This document shows, one piece after another, positions 43,443-53,155 of a stretch of DNA of 64,000 bases. The notes beneath the pieces are model-generated. The model did no database searches and was not told the origin of the DNA. It saw only the letters and a list, made by a program, of their open reading frames with translations. Numbering within the stretch: position 1 is the first letter of the stretch; each line of letters starts with the position of its first letter. Made by a program: the position numbers and the translations under genes. Origin of the DNA: Gimibacter soli (GTDB lineage: Bacteria; Pseudomonadota; Alphaproteobacteria; Sphingomonadales; Kordiimonadaceae); NCBI RefSeq assembly GCF_028463845.1, contig NZ_CP116805.1, positions 2,790,001 to 2,854,000 of the forward strand, in the 5' to 3' direction.

Positions 43443-45011
43443 CTACTCGCGCTGATCCGCTTTTAAGTAATCTAGAAGCTGTCTGTTTTCCGGAAGCATA
43501 TTCAACAGCTGCTCAGTCCTTCGTCGAACTAGCTCGAATTGCTGCTCACTGAAAGCCCGCAAAGACGCTGGCACGCCCCTCAAATTTGGCTTCACCTCGA
43601 AGCCCATCCCATAAAGGACATACTGGTAGCTCGCGATTGGAAATACATCATCCCTTCCCTCAAAGTCAGCTGTACGCGGCGCTTGTTCCTTCCAGAGCCG
43701 CAAACTCTCTGAAAGGGCCAGCGGTAAGCTGTCTGGAGCGCGATTGTCTTTCCAGAAGGGCTCATTGCGCTGGCTGAGGCAATAATGGAGCTTGAGAAAC
43801 TGGACAATACTCTCCCACAAGCTATGCATTCTTTCATTGAACCTGCGAGCGACTATCTCCATCGCATGCCGAGAAGCTGGCATATTGTCCGCAATCATGT
43901 TGGCTGATCGCTCGATAAGCATCAATGCAGAGGCTTCCAATGGTTCCAAAAAGCCTGCGGATAGTCCAACCGCAACGCAATTCTGTTTCCAAAAAGTCCT
44001 TCGGTATCCAGAACCTATGGACAATTGCCTGACACTGAGCTCACCAAAGTGCGTTTCATCCCAGTCGATATATTTACGGATGGATTCGACCGCTTCTTCT
44101 TCGCTCATATAATCGCTGCTGAATACATGACCGATGCCCCGTCGGGACGAAAGGCTTACATCCCATATCCACCCGGCCGGCTGCGCCGTAGATATCGTAG
44201 TTGATTGAACCGGCACCTCTTCACGGTATGGAACCTGTACTGCCAAAGCCTTATCAGGAAACAGAATATGTTTCACTGACATGAGGTCGACTTCGAAATG
44301 CCCTCCCAATAGTAGTGCTTTGAAGCCCGTACAATCGACAAACAGATCACCTTCGATGACTCCATGTCTTTGCGTCTCGACTGAAGCAATATCCTGATTG
44401 TCCTGCACAGCCAGCCCAATCACAGTGTCGCTTATGTGCTTAACGCCTAGCTTGCTAATACAATGATTTCGCAAGTAACCGGCAAAAGCGCTGGCATCAA
44501 GATGATAGCCGTAATTAGAAAATCCAGCATAGCCCGGACTTGTCAGCAATTTGGGCGCACGGAACGCCTCACACAGCGCCTCCTGAGAGGAAACAGCGCG
44601 AGAAAAAGAAGCTCCGGAGGAGTTTTCGTACCAACTTTCCGCTACATTCCCCTCACGAAAACCAAGGGGCATTTCAAATGGATGATAGTAGAAATCTGTC
44701 GGATCATCCCGACGCCATTGGCAGAATTTTGAACCTTGTTTGAATGAGACACTGCAGGCCCTGACGAAATCCCACTCATCAATCTGCATTGCCCTCAACG
44801 TTGAGCGCATGCTTGGCCATGTACCCTCGCCTACTCCGACGATTGGGATGTCGGGTGCCTCGATCACAATTATTTTCAACCCGCCGGCATGCATTGGTGG
44901 ATACTTGGCAGCGAGCAAACCTGCTGTAATCCAGCCCGCGGAGCCACCACCTACTATCACAATTTTCCGAACACAGGATGTCACGCTCCGCGCAGCCTCT
45001 TCCCTAAGCAT
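43443..45011 (-). CDS. Flavin-dependent (tryptophan halogenase family) protein 1
   Basis: A 522-residue FAD-dependent halogenase-type protein. The FAD motif is VIVGGGSAGW, the catalytic lysine is K91 (SVSFKQGSKF), and FLEPLEASALML matches the conserved active-site Glu region. The WxWxIP signature is altered to WIWDVS and GEATIP to GEGTWP, so it is a divergent family member that may not halogenate tryptophan. It overlaps the previous halogenase by 8 bases. Confidence 0.88.
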   Translation of the reverse strand: MLREEAARSVTSCVRKIVIVGGGSAGWITAGLLAAKYPPMHAGGLKIIVIEAPDIPIVGVGEGTWPSMRSTLRAMQIDEWDFVRACSVSFKQGSKFCQWRRDDPTDFYYHPFEMPLGFREGNVAESWYENSSGASFSRAVSSQEALCEAFRAPKLLTSPGYAGFSNYGYHLDASAFAGYLRNHCISKLGVKHISDTVIGLAVQDNQDIASVETQRHGVIEGDLFVDCTGFKALLLGGHFEVDLMSVKHILFPDKALAVQVPYREEVPVQSTTISTAQPAGWIWDVSLSSRRGIGHVFSSDYMSEEEAVESIRKYIDWDETHFGELSVRQLSIGSGYRRTFWKQNCVAVGLSAGFLEPLEASALMLIERSANMIADNMPASRHAMEIVARRFNERMHSLWESIVQFLKLHYCLSQRNEPFWKDNRAPDSLPLALSESLRLWKEQAPRTADFEGRDDVFPIASYQYVLYGMGFEVKPNLRGVPASLRAFSEQQFELVRRRTEQLLNMLPENRQLLDYLKADQRE

Positions 45012-46494
45012 CTGCCGAACAATATTGGGCTACAAAATCTTCATGTCGCGGTAATTTGCTCACAAATTCTTTCACCCGGGCAGCATAGCCTTCCATATTT
45101 GCACGGAGCACCTCCGGCTTCATCAGTTTGCCGACGTGATGATAGCCCTCACTGTGAAGTCCCTGCCCACGCATCACCTGAAGCCATGAATCCGCCCGAA
45201 ACAGATCTGTTTCAGCTTGGTGGATGATCGAATGTTCCTTGAAAAGTGTAATTTTCTCACGCAGTGAACCCGGAATATCCAGCGTTTGCCGATCTCTCCA
45301 AAACGGCGTGTCATCCCGCTTGGTGGCTAGATAATGCAGGATGATAAAATCCCGGATTCCCAACAACTCCTCGTCATAAAGCTTATTATAGAAACTGGTC
45401 AGGGAATCGCTGACCCCGGAGAATGGGAACATTTGCACCAAACGGGTCGCAGAAATTTGGAAAAGATGGATACTTGTAGATTCTAGAGGCTCGAGAAAAC
45501 CACTCGAAAGCCCCAGGGCTACACAATTCTTTTCCCAAATCTTTTTTCTGCGACCGGTACGGAAGCGAATAAGTCGAGGTTCGAAAAGTTGCTCTCCGTC
45601 GAGATTGTGGTCCAGAATGTGGCGCGCCTCATCATCACTCATATAGTCTGAGCAATAAACATGGCCATTCCCAACTCGGTGTTGCAAGGGAATCCGCCAT
45701 TGCCATCCAGCATCCTGGGCTATCGATCGAGTGTAAGGAGGAACCACAGAAATGGCTCGCGTCTGAACCGCTATGGCACTGTCCATCGGAAGCCAATGTG
45801 ACCAGTCTTCGTAGGGCACACCCAATGCCTTCCCAATAAGGAGCGCCTGAAACCCGGTACAATCTATGAATAAATCACCCTTCACTTCCTTGCCTGATTC
45901 CATCACAAGGCAATCGATGAACCCGTTTTCTCCATTTTTACGTACTTCCTGTATCTTGCCCTCAATGCGACGGACCCCCCGTTTCTCGCAATGCGCACGC
46001 AAGAATTTCGCATATAGCCCTGCATCAAGATGATAGGCATAGTTCAAGGCGGGTTTCTGAGAAATCGCGAATTTTCCGGCTTCAGCAGCGCGCAATTCGA
46101 GACAATAATCGCCGAGATCACCGCCAAATCCGTCAGCCTGAGCCTCAAGCCAAAGATGGTAAAAATCCGCCATCCAGCTCGAGACACCAATCTTACCGAA
46201 GGAGTGAATATATTTTTGGCCGAGGGCGCCCCAGTGCTCGAACGAAATCCCAAGTTTGAACGTTGCCCGTGTAGCACGCATGAATTCGGCTTCATTAACG
46301 CCTATAATATCATGGTAGCTGCGATGGGTTGGGATGGTGGCCTCTCCTACTCCAACAGTGCCAAGTTCATCAGACTCTACCAACGTGACATCAATGAGCT
46401 GACCAATCTGGCTCGAAAGAGCCGCAGCAGCAACCCAGCCGGCTGTTCCGCCACCCGCGATGACTACTTTTCTTTTGACCTGTCCCTCCATCAT
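45004..46494 (-). CDS. Flavin-dependent (tryptophan halogenase family) protein 2
   Basis: A 496-residue protein with the full canonical set: FAD motif VIAGGGTAGW, GVGEATIP, catalytic lysine K80 (RATFKLGISF), WQWRIP matching WxWxIP, and FLEPLESTSIHL. It starts in a 4-base overlap with the SapC gene (ATGATG choice at 46494 or 46491). Halogenation of an aromatic or tryptophan-containing substrate is predicted. Proteins of this type beside TonB receptors may act on imported compounds rather than free tryptophan. Confidence 0.9.
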   Translation of the reverse strand: MMEGQVKRKVVIAGGGTAGWVAAAALSSQIGQLIDVTLVESDELGTVGVGEATIPTHRSYHDIIGVNEAEFMRATRATFKLGISFEHWGALGQKYIHSFGKIGVSSWMADFYHLWLEAQADGFGGDLGDYCLELRAAEAGKFAISQKPALNYAYHLDAGLYAKFLRAHCEKRGVRRIEGKIQEVRKNGENGFIDCLVMESGKEVKGDLFIDCTGFQALLIGKALGVPYEDWSHWLPMDSAIAVQTRAISVVPPYTRSIAQDAGWQWRIPLQHRVGNGHVYCSDYMSDDEARHILDHNLDGEQLFEPRLIRFRTGRRKKIWEKNCVALGLSSGFLEPLESTSIHLFQISATRLVQMFPFSGVSDSLTSFYNKLYDEELLGIRDFIILHYLATKRDDTPFWRDRQTLDIPGSLREKITLFKEHSIIHQAETDLFRADSWLQVMRGQGLHSEGYHHVGKLMKPEVLRANMEGYAARVKEFVSKLPRHEDFVAQYCSADA

Positions 46495-47222
46495 GCTGAC
46501 TGCCCCACCCTCTTCCGCTCGACAATCAAGCTGACATTGTTGAGTGAGGCAAGAACCCAATAGCAGTAGGCTAATATTCCGCTGCTATGAAGATCAGCGA
46601 GCGCCTCCGCTCCCAGCCTCTCAAATTTTTCCCCGCTAATCGAATAGATGCCGGGAATACTATATTGACGGGTCTCGTCAATCTTTACCTCAAATGTGAC
46701 AGGCTCAATCAGATCAAGCTTTTCCAGAGCGCTAAAAAATGCTTTCGATAACGAAATCCCATCTTTCAGAATACTTAGCACACCAACAATATATTCAAGA
46801 TAAGGAGACTGTCCGCCATGTGGTTGAAACAGTTGATAGCCCTTTTCCCTACCTACTGATGGATTGTCCAAGTCAATATTCACTTCGGCGTCAAAATTTG
46901 CATCGACGCCTTCCACACCGCTACGCACACCAATGGAAAACGGTCCCCGCGCGTGCACAGCAGGGATATACCGTGCGTCCCAGGAGGATCCCCGCAGGAA
47001 TACATTTTCGTCTTTGTCGAGCCCTAACAAAGCCACTGCAAGGTACTCGTTATTCTGATCCTTCCGGAAAAGAATTGGATACTCTCGCTGAAGCTCACGA
47101 AACTCGTTGGGAAAGACAAGCGCCTGGTTAACATTGTCACCAAACACGGCCCCACGATCCCCACAGACCTTCAAGTCATGATGATCAATATTATTCAACG
47201 CAACAATGTCCACCATATCCAT
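46491..47222 (-). CDS. SapC-family protein
   Basis: A 243-residue protein of the SapC family: DIVALNNIDHHDLKVCGDRG, VFPNEFRELQREYPILFRKD, and the mid-region ENVFLRGSSWDARYIPAVHARGPF (read in parts) are family marks. SapC-like genes sit beside halogenases and TonB receptors in Caulobacter-type bacteria. No signal peptide. First gene of the four-gene operon; the terminator at 47305-47332 separates it from the receptor gene. Function unknown. Confidence 0.88.
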   Translation of the reverse strand: MDMVDIVALNNIDHHDLKVCGDRGAVFGDNVNQALVFPNEFRELQREYPILFRKDQNNEYLAVALLGLDKDENVFLRGSSWDARYIPAVHARGPFSIGVRSGVEGVDANFDAEVNIDLDNPSVGREKGYQLFQPHGGQSPYLEYIVGVLSILKDGISLSKAFFSALEKLDLIEPVTFEVKIDETRQYSIPGIYSISGEKFERLGAEALADLHSSGILAYCYWVLASLNNVSLIVERKRVGQSA

Positions 47223-47304
47223 TTCCCATTCGGCACAAATAGCTCCCCAACCTATCTCCAGGGGTCACAGAATCTAAGACTTTCTGAAACTCCAATGCTT
47301 AAAA

Positions 47305-47332
47305 CTGGGACCGCTCGGCAGAGCAGTCCCAG
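47305..47332 (-). terminator. Terminator of the large TonB receptor gene
   Basis: CTGGGAC-C-GCTC and GAGC-A-GTCCCAG (47305-47316 and 47321-47332) form a 12-position stem with one mismatch and a 4-base loop; on the minus strand TTTTAAGC follows. It is 36 bases after the receptor stop codon. Confidence 0.75.
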
Positions 47333-47367
47333 TGCCATAGTGTTGTTACTTCACAAATCTCATCCGC

Positions 47368-50300
47368 TTAGAACTTATAGCGCGCCCCAAGGAAGAAACG
47401 CGGGGCGTTTTCACGCGCAAACCAAAGCTGATTTGGCGCCCTGTTATATTGGTAGGTGTTCTCGCCAGTTATATTGATCGCATCAAGCGAGACGACGAGA
47501 TCATCAGTCACGTTATAGCTTACGCTCACATCGATTGTGGCGAACGAGTCAGTGAATGTCGGGTTATTGTAACTATCCCCCCGGTTCGCATCAGAAAGGA
47601 ACTTATCCCTCCAGTTATACGAGGCCCGAGCCGAAATCCGGTCCTTCTCGTAAATCAGTGTAAGGTTCGCCGTATCGCTAAGCCCCTCAAGCGCAAACTG
47701 GCTTTCGGTTGGGGATTTGGTCACATCATAGCCGATATCACCGTCGACAAGCGTATAGCTTGCAGCAATACCAAACCCTGTGTCCCCAAAGAAGTGTTGG
47801 CCCGCGAGCTCAATACCCCGAATAGCTGCCGATTCAATGTTGAGGGGGCGAGTAACGTCAATGATCCATAGGGGATCATTTCCATTTGCTCGAACGTCAT
47901 AGTCAGTTTCGACGCTAACATAATACGCTGGATCCAATGCTCCATTCACGACGTGAGCCTGGAAGGTTGAAACGGCATCGTTAACTGAACCAAGTTGATC
48001 AATGAGGGCGGACATGGCGAATAGATGCGCGTTGGTCGCGGTAATGCCGATACTTTGCAGGGCATCAAGCGCCTGTCCAGACCGCGTACCTGCCTCACCC
48101 GAAGTAGCGTTACGGATGCCGAAGAGATTCTCTTGAACTGTACGGCTACCTACAAAGTTCTTCACATTTTTGTGGAACAGCCCTACGGACAGCCAGTCAT
48201 CGTCCCCATAATACCATTCGAACGACACGTCAAAGTTCTCGGATACCAGCGGCAATAGTCCAGGAGTTCCTGTGTTCGCTGTGAGTGTACCACCGAGCGC
48301 GGTCGGGCCTGAAGGCTGCGACAAAGAAGTACTTGCCTTCAGATTGTCATATCCCGTCCGCGACATAGTCTTACTGTACGAGAAGCGGGTTACGAACGTA
48401 TCTGTCAAATCGATTGCAAGATCCAGATTAGGCAGGAAATTGTGGTAAGATCCATCGACCGAGAATCCGCCTTGGCCTGCGCCGGCAACGCGGGCAAAGT
48501 CTTGGTCGCCCTGCCAAACAATTTCGGTCGTTGGTGCAGACTGAGAGAAAGCAGTAACATCAGTTTGTTCATATCTTAAGCCGGCACTGAAGCGGACGCG
48601 CCGATCCGCCAAATCGAACTCACCGTCAAACTGACCATAGAAGGAGAGAACATCTTCTTCGACAATGTCAAAGTTCTCCTGCTGCAGGTTAAGCGTATTG
48701 CCTTGGCTCAGATAGTACGCGGATGCTGCCTCAAAGATGTCGAGTGCATTACCACGAACACCCACAAGACCCGACGGGATAGGAAATTCTTTGAAGGCAT
48801 CATCCCAATCGTAAAGCTCCAATGCGCCAGGTGCCAAACGCTCTACATCGCCTGGGTTATTTGCACCCCAGTTGCCCATAACCTGCTGATAAAGTGCCTC
48901 ATACGTCTCGTTCCGCTGAGTGCGATAATTGGCACCAAAGGTGAACTTGGTCTTATCATCAAGATCCCATTCACCACGCAAATCAATCTGGTCGATGTCA
49001 TTGAGCTGGTAAATATCGCGGTTGTCGTTTGATATCTGGGTTGAGACATCGTTGAGGTCGTAGACACCATCGCCATTGCTTCGGATAGAATCGTCACGAT
49101 TAACCACGATTTGCGGGAATCCAGAGGAATAGTCCACCGAATGGTTCAGAACCACCGGCATGGCCATACCTACGTTTGTCTGGGCAAATCCGGTCCTTGC
49201 ATCTGGCCGTACGGAAGCTTTGGACGTGTGACCATCCAGGATAAACGTCAAGCCATCCGTGGCATCGAACTCCAGATTAACGCCAAATGACTCAAGCTTG
49301 TCTTTGGTTGCGCTATGGCTCTGCTGCAGAGCAAAGTCTTTAACACCGCCACCCTTGTTCTCTGACAAGAATACTGACGTAGCGACTGGGTTGTCATCGA
49401 ATGCCAACTGATCGAATGGCCTATCAAACCAGTTGCTGAGATCAGTCCGATCTTCCTTTGCGCTCGATTCCGCATAGAGGGCATCCGCTGTAAAACGAAA
49501 ACGCTCAGTCGGGTTGAACTGAATGACAGCTTGCCCATTAATCCGCTCGCGGGACAGTTCAGTAAACTGATATCGGCTATCACGAGCGATGGCCACATTA
49601 CGACCATCAGTTGGAAGGCCGGTTACTTTGGCATTATTTGTCAGGAGCCCGCTACTTGGGTCCAGAACAGCATCGGCTGAGATTACATCCCATCCGGCAT
49701 TCCGAATGGCCCCCGCAGCAGAGTCACGCTTTGAATATCCTGCGAACAATGCCACGCCGAAATTGCTCTCGTCGTTGCTCCAGCTCATGAAGCCAGCAAG
49801 TTCGGGAGTTACCTTATTGCCTTGGTCGACGTGAGTGTCGTGTGCTGCTTTGGCAACAACAGTCCCGGTCAAACCCGCATCATTGTCGAGCGGCTTCCGG
49901 GTATTGACGTTAATGGTCGCGCCAACACCACCTGAGGCGATGTCTGCCCTGCCCGACTTGTAAACCTGCATTGAAGAGACACTCTCTGAAGCGAGCGTCG
50001 AAAAATCAAAGGCCCTGTCGCTGGCTTGTCCAAGCAACCCTTGCCCATCTCCACCGATAACCGGAATGTCAGCCGTAGGCATTGTACGACCATTGATGGT
50101 CACCTGGTTAAAGCCAGCGCCAAATCCACGAACGGTAACCTGCGATCCCTCACCTGCCTGACGGTTGATCGCAACACCGGTAATTCGCTGCAACGATTCC
50201 GCAATGTTTGAATCTGGAAATTTGCCGATATCTTCAGCGACGACCCCATCAACAACGCCACGAGCGTTGCGTTTGATGTCGGCACTTTCCTTCAATGATT

Positions 50301-50478
50301 TCCGTATACCCGTAACAACGATCTCTTCAAACGCAACCTCATCGCCTTCAGCAGCATTTGCTGGTGCCGCGAGACCGACAGTTAGCAAAGCAGCAAGCGA
50401 TGTACCACATAGTAACAGCCTCGCACGTGAGGGCCCATCGCCCCTGACTGCTTCACGCTCAACAATAATCGTATTCAT
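47368..50478 (-). CDS. TonB-dependent receptor, large Caulobacter type
   Basis: Outer-membrane transporter of 1036 residues. A signal peptide (LAALLTVGLAAPANA) is followed by the TonB box FEEIVVTGIRKSL, the segment VVDGVVAEDIGKFPDSNIAE that marks the TIGR01782-type receptors, plug motifs ITGVAINRQAGEGSQVTVRG, and a barrel ending FFLGARYKF. The ATG follows GGGAGAGGGAAG. It lies between the SapC/halogenase operon downstream and the beta-glucoside locus upstream. A palindrome at 50616 is likely its operator. Probable substrate: a plant glycan or oligosaccharide, by context. Confidence 0.95.
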   Translation of the reverse strand: MNTIIVEREAVRGDGPSRARLLLCGTSLAALLTVGLAAPANAAEGDEVAFEEIVVTGIRKSLKESADIKRNARGVVDGVVAEDIGKFPDSNIAESLQRITGVAINRQAGEGSQVTVRGFGAGFNQVTINGRTMPTADIPVIGGDGQGLLGQASDRAFDFSTLASESVSSMQVYKSGRADIASGGVGATINVNTRKPLDNDAGLTGTVVAKAAHDTHVDQGNKVTPELAGFMSWSNDESNFGVALFAGYSKRDSAAGAIRNAGWDVISADAVLDPSSGLLTNNAKVTGLPTDGRNVAIARDSRYQFTELSRERINGQAVIQFNPTERFRFTADALYAESSAKEDRTDLSNWFDRPFDQLAFDDNPVATSVFLSENKGGGVKDFALQQSHSATKDKLESFGVNLEFDATDGLTFILDGHTSKASVRPDARTGFAQTNVGMAMPVVLNHSVDYSSGFPQIVVNRDDSIRSNGDGVYDLNDVSTQISNDNRDIYQLNDIDQIDLRGEWDLDDKTKFTFGANYRTQRNETYEALYQQVMGNWGANNPGDVERLAPGALELYDWDDAFKEFPIPSGLVGVRGNALDIFEAASAYYLSQGNTLNLQQENFDIVEEDVLSFYGQFDGEFDLADRRVRFSAGLRYEQTDVTAFSQSAPTTEIVWQGDQDFARVAGAGQGGFSVDGSYHNFLPNLDLAIDLTDTFVTRFSYSKTMSRTGYDNLKASTSLSQPSGPTALGGTLTANTGTPGLLPLVSENFDVSFEWYYGDDDWLSVGLFHKNVKNFVGSRTVQENLFGIRNATSGEAGTRSGQALDALQSIGITATNAHLFAMSALIDQLGSVNDAVSTFQAHVVNGALDPAYYVSVETDYDVRANGNDPLWIIDVTRPLNIESAAIRGIELAGQHFFGDTGFGIAASYTLVDGDIGYDVTKSPTESQFALEGLSDTANLTLIYEKDRISARASYNWRDKFLSDANRGDSYNNPTFTDSFATIDVSVSYNVTDDLVVSLDAINITGENTYQYNRAPNQLWFARENAPRFFLGARYKF

Positions 50479-51367
50479 CTTCCCTCTCCCTAAGCGTTTC
50501 CTTCACGAGGAATCTCCAAAGCGACAGCACATGAAAAACTGATTGCGGAAGCAGGGCGTCATCATAACCGACTGCAACATAAGATAACGCTACCATATTT
50601 TCATCACAAACAAACTGACAGCGCTGTCAAATGACACGCTATGGCATGCAAAGTCAGCTTGTAAACCCATATTTTCCCCCACTGATTAACGAATCAAAAT
50701 ATTGTGCGAAGCGGTATAATTCATGCCGCACTGCATATATTTTTTTATTATTATATTACTTATTGTTAAATTATTATTTGTTGCATCGCAAAATAACTTA
50801 AGAGGCCATTTTTCGCAGCATTTAATCTATATATTATCAGCATCATTGCTTTCGTTTTTTGCATTCACGGCCATTCGAAAAGGAAATTTCTGGTATCGAT
50901 TTCAGATTTCTTTCAGAATCAGTCCCTGATTCCGACTGATCTCACTCATCGCCTCGAGCGAAAAGATGCCTCAAGCCGCCAGAGTGCAGCGTTTGCGACG
51001 CCGCGGATGCCAGAGATGCATCTTCAGGGTTGGCTCAGCCCAAGGACCCAGCATTTAAAAAAGCTCTTCTCAATTTATTGCCGGGGGACGGACCGTCAGG
51101 ATATTTATTTCGGGGCACATAAGCGTTGTGAGCAGATTGCGCCTTACGGCTTCAGGGACAGACGAGAGCACTGCTGATGCTGTGTTCCCGACATTCCAGT
51201 TCCAGGAAATGCCACCACGTCAAACTAGCGGCAAAAAATCACGCGCATACCTAGTGGAGCCGACGTGCCCGATGACGCGCAATTCAAATAGTCCTATACG
51301 AATAACGTCCGATGTGTGTTCACCACACAACAGCCATGACCAGAGCCGTGAGGCTGTCGGGAAAAGA
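50479..51367. other. AT-rich intergenic region upstream of the large TonB receptor
   Basis: About 890 bases with one clear palindrome (50616-50629). Short open frames occur (for example a hydrophobic 68-codon frame at 50723) but have no ribosome site and arise in AT-rich runs. The LacI gene converges from the right. Confidence 0.5.
50616..50629. promoter_or_regulatory. LacI-type operator before the TonB receptor
   Basis: TGACAGCGCTGTCA, a perfect 14-bp palindrome with a GCGC centre, typical of LacI-family sites. It is 138 bases before the receptor start. The regulator at 51368 or 57156 could bind it, though the two nearby sites at 56912 and 57124 have other centres. Confidence 0.65.
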
Positions 51368-52384
51368 TCAGTCCACCCTGACCGGCGCCGTACTCTGGCG
51401 TATGATGAAGCGATAAGGCAGGACAACGTCATGTGATTCCTGGCCTGCCGACACTCCCTCAATTATGTCAGCCAAAATGTTTGCGCTGCTGACACCCATA
51501 TCATACCCAGGCTGCTCGACAGTTGTGAGGGGAGGCATAAAGAATGCAGAAAAATCTAAGCTATCAAATCCAACAATTGATACATCTTCCGGCACGCGTA
51601 AATTAAGCGTATGCAGGGCTCTAATAGCGCCAAGCGCCATTTCGTCATTCATGCAAAAAATGGCCGTAGGCTTAGGGTCGGGACCATCCTGCATTAAACT
51701 TTCTGTTGCTTGAAGGCCAGAAAGCATTCGGAAATCACCCTCCCGAACCAAGTTCGGATTGTAGGACAACCCGGCCTCCTCCAGGCCGGCTTTGACCCCT
51801 TCAAGCCTGACCATAGTGTTACTATTGTGGGTCGGACCGGTTACGATCCCAATTTTCTGATGCCCTGACGCTGCCAAGTGTAAAATGCACTCCTTTGCAG
51901 CTGCTCTGTTATCTATTCGTACACATGAGTAAGGCGTTCCTGGCACTCCAGCTACGCTGACGGCCGGCACGTGTTGATGAGGCAAAACAGCATTCCTTTC
52001 CGATAGCGTGAACGGATTCATCTGGATAATGCCGTCAGCCAGACGAGATTCCACCATACGGACAAAGTCAAACTCTTTGCTAACCGAACCGTCCGTCGCG
52101 CCAACGAGGACCCTAAAGTCGCGTTCATCAGCAGCTGCCACAATGCCCGCGATTACTTTTGAGAAAAATGGATTAGCCAAGTTCGGCGCCAAGACCACTA
52201 TTGTACGAGCCTGATTTTTCCTGAATGTCTGGGACAACATGTTGGGCCTATAGCCCAGAACCCTGATAGCCTCCTTGACCCTTGATAGGCGCGCTGGAGA
52301 AACTTTGTCTGGCTCTTGCAGGGCACGCGTGACGGTCGCTCGAGACACTCCAGCAAGACTTGCAACATCTCTAATCGTGGCCAC
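51368..52384 (-). CDS. LacI-family regulator (beta-glucoside locus, 1)
   Basis: A 338-residue repressor with a complete LacI helix-turn-helix at the start (ATIRDVASLAGVSRATVTRA), the hinge VLGYRPNMLSQTFRK, and a sugar-binding domain ending VGFDSLDFSAFFMPPLTTVE. It is the last gene of a minus-strand run (symporter, GH94, CBM9, LacI) with 18 bases before it, so it is likely self-controlled within that operon. Confidence 0.93.
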   Translation of the reverse strand: MATIRDVASLAGVSRATVTRALQEPDKVSPARLSRVKEAIRVLGYRPNMLSQTFRKNQARTIVVLAPNLANPFFSKVIAGIVAAADERDFRVLVGATDGSVSKEFDFVRMVESRLADGIIQMNPFTLSERNAVLPHQHVPAVSVAGVPGTPYSCVRIDNRAAAKECILHLAASGHQKIGIVTGPTHNSNTMVRLEGVKAGLEEAGLSYNPNLVREGDFRMLSGLQATESLMQDGPDPKPTAIFCMNDEMALGAIRALHTLNLRVPEDVSIVGFDSLDFSAFFMPPLTTVEQPGYDMGVSSANILADIIEGVSAGQESHDVVLPYRFIIRQSTAPVRVD

Positions 52385-52402
52385 GGACCACCCCTATATC
52401 TC

Positions 52403-53155
52403 TCAATTTACTAACCTTAACCTGCCGAAAACCGATGCTGTTATGTAGCCTAAATTTTTATCCCCATTGACAGGCGCAATACTTTGCGATCCCAAAAAAT
52501 GCTCCCGTTCCGGGCTGCCATCATTATCGCAATACGCAACCATAAAGCCGACCTGCTTCCCTTCGTGCAGTCTGACAGGAATGTTGTCAGTGCGATCTGG
52601 GTCAAACTCTTTTCCAAAGAGCTTGATAGCCACCTCCCAGATCACTTTGAAGGGGGGCTCAGCTTGCCGTGTCCACTCACTTCTTACATGGTCATTCAAC
52701 AGCAGTATCGCTGCCCCTCCTGACGGAAAAGCGCGCCCGATATCCACAACATTACCGTCGAGCGCAATGTGGTAGGCAAACGCATTAAAATCATTCAGAT
52801 GGTTCCCACCAGAAGCATCCTCATCCACAAAAATTTCCAGACAGTCATCGTCCCAATATCGGTCGCGTGGATCAGCATTGCCATCGTACAAGATGTCATC
52901 AACAATTTCGGCGATAACGTAGAGATATTCTGAATCCCAAAGCAGTTTATAGCGCCCGCTAAAATCGCTCTCACCCGGGACAGCCCCTGCAATATGTTTG
53001 TCGATTGGGAGCCATTCAGTTTTGCTCCAAATCTTATCCATGGCGCCATCTATAACTGGTGCGGTATCGGCAAAAATTACGTCGTCGGCGTGCACGTCAA
53101 GCGCCAGAACTGGTAACCCCAATATGCCAGCCGCTAAGAAAGGTTTCAGCCTCAT
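52403..53155 (-). CDS. Secreted CBM9-like carbohydrate-binding protein
   Basis: A 250-residue exported protein (LAAGILGLPVLALDVHA signal, then DD). The mature part has the CBM9/DOMON pattern APVIDGAMDKIWSKTEW, LLWDSEYLYVIAEIVDD, YWDDDCLEIFVDED and the final ITASVFGRLRL. CBM9 modules bind reducing ends of glycans or act as stand-alone proteins. It overlaps the GH94 gene by 4 bases, so the two are translated together. Confidence 0.85.
   Translation of the reverse strand: MRLKPFLAAGILGLPVLALDVHADDVIFADTAPVIDGAMDKIWSKTEWLPIDKHIAGAVPGESDFSGRYKLLWDSEYLYVIAEIVDDILYDGNADPRDRYWDDDCLEIFVDEDASGGNHLNDFNAFAYHIALDGNVVDIGRAFPSGGAAILLLNDHVRSEWTRQAEPPFKVIWEVAIKLFGKEFDPDRTDNIPVRLHEGKQVGFMVAYCDNDGSPEREHFLGSQSIAPVNGDKNLGYITASVFGRLRLVN

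Noticed and set aside
50723-50929. Small hydrophobic frame of 68 codons
   Set aside because: It lies in a very AT-rich run that gives Phe/Ile/Leu codons by composition, without a ribosome site.
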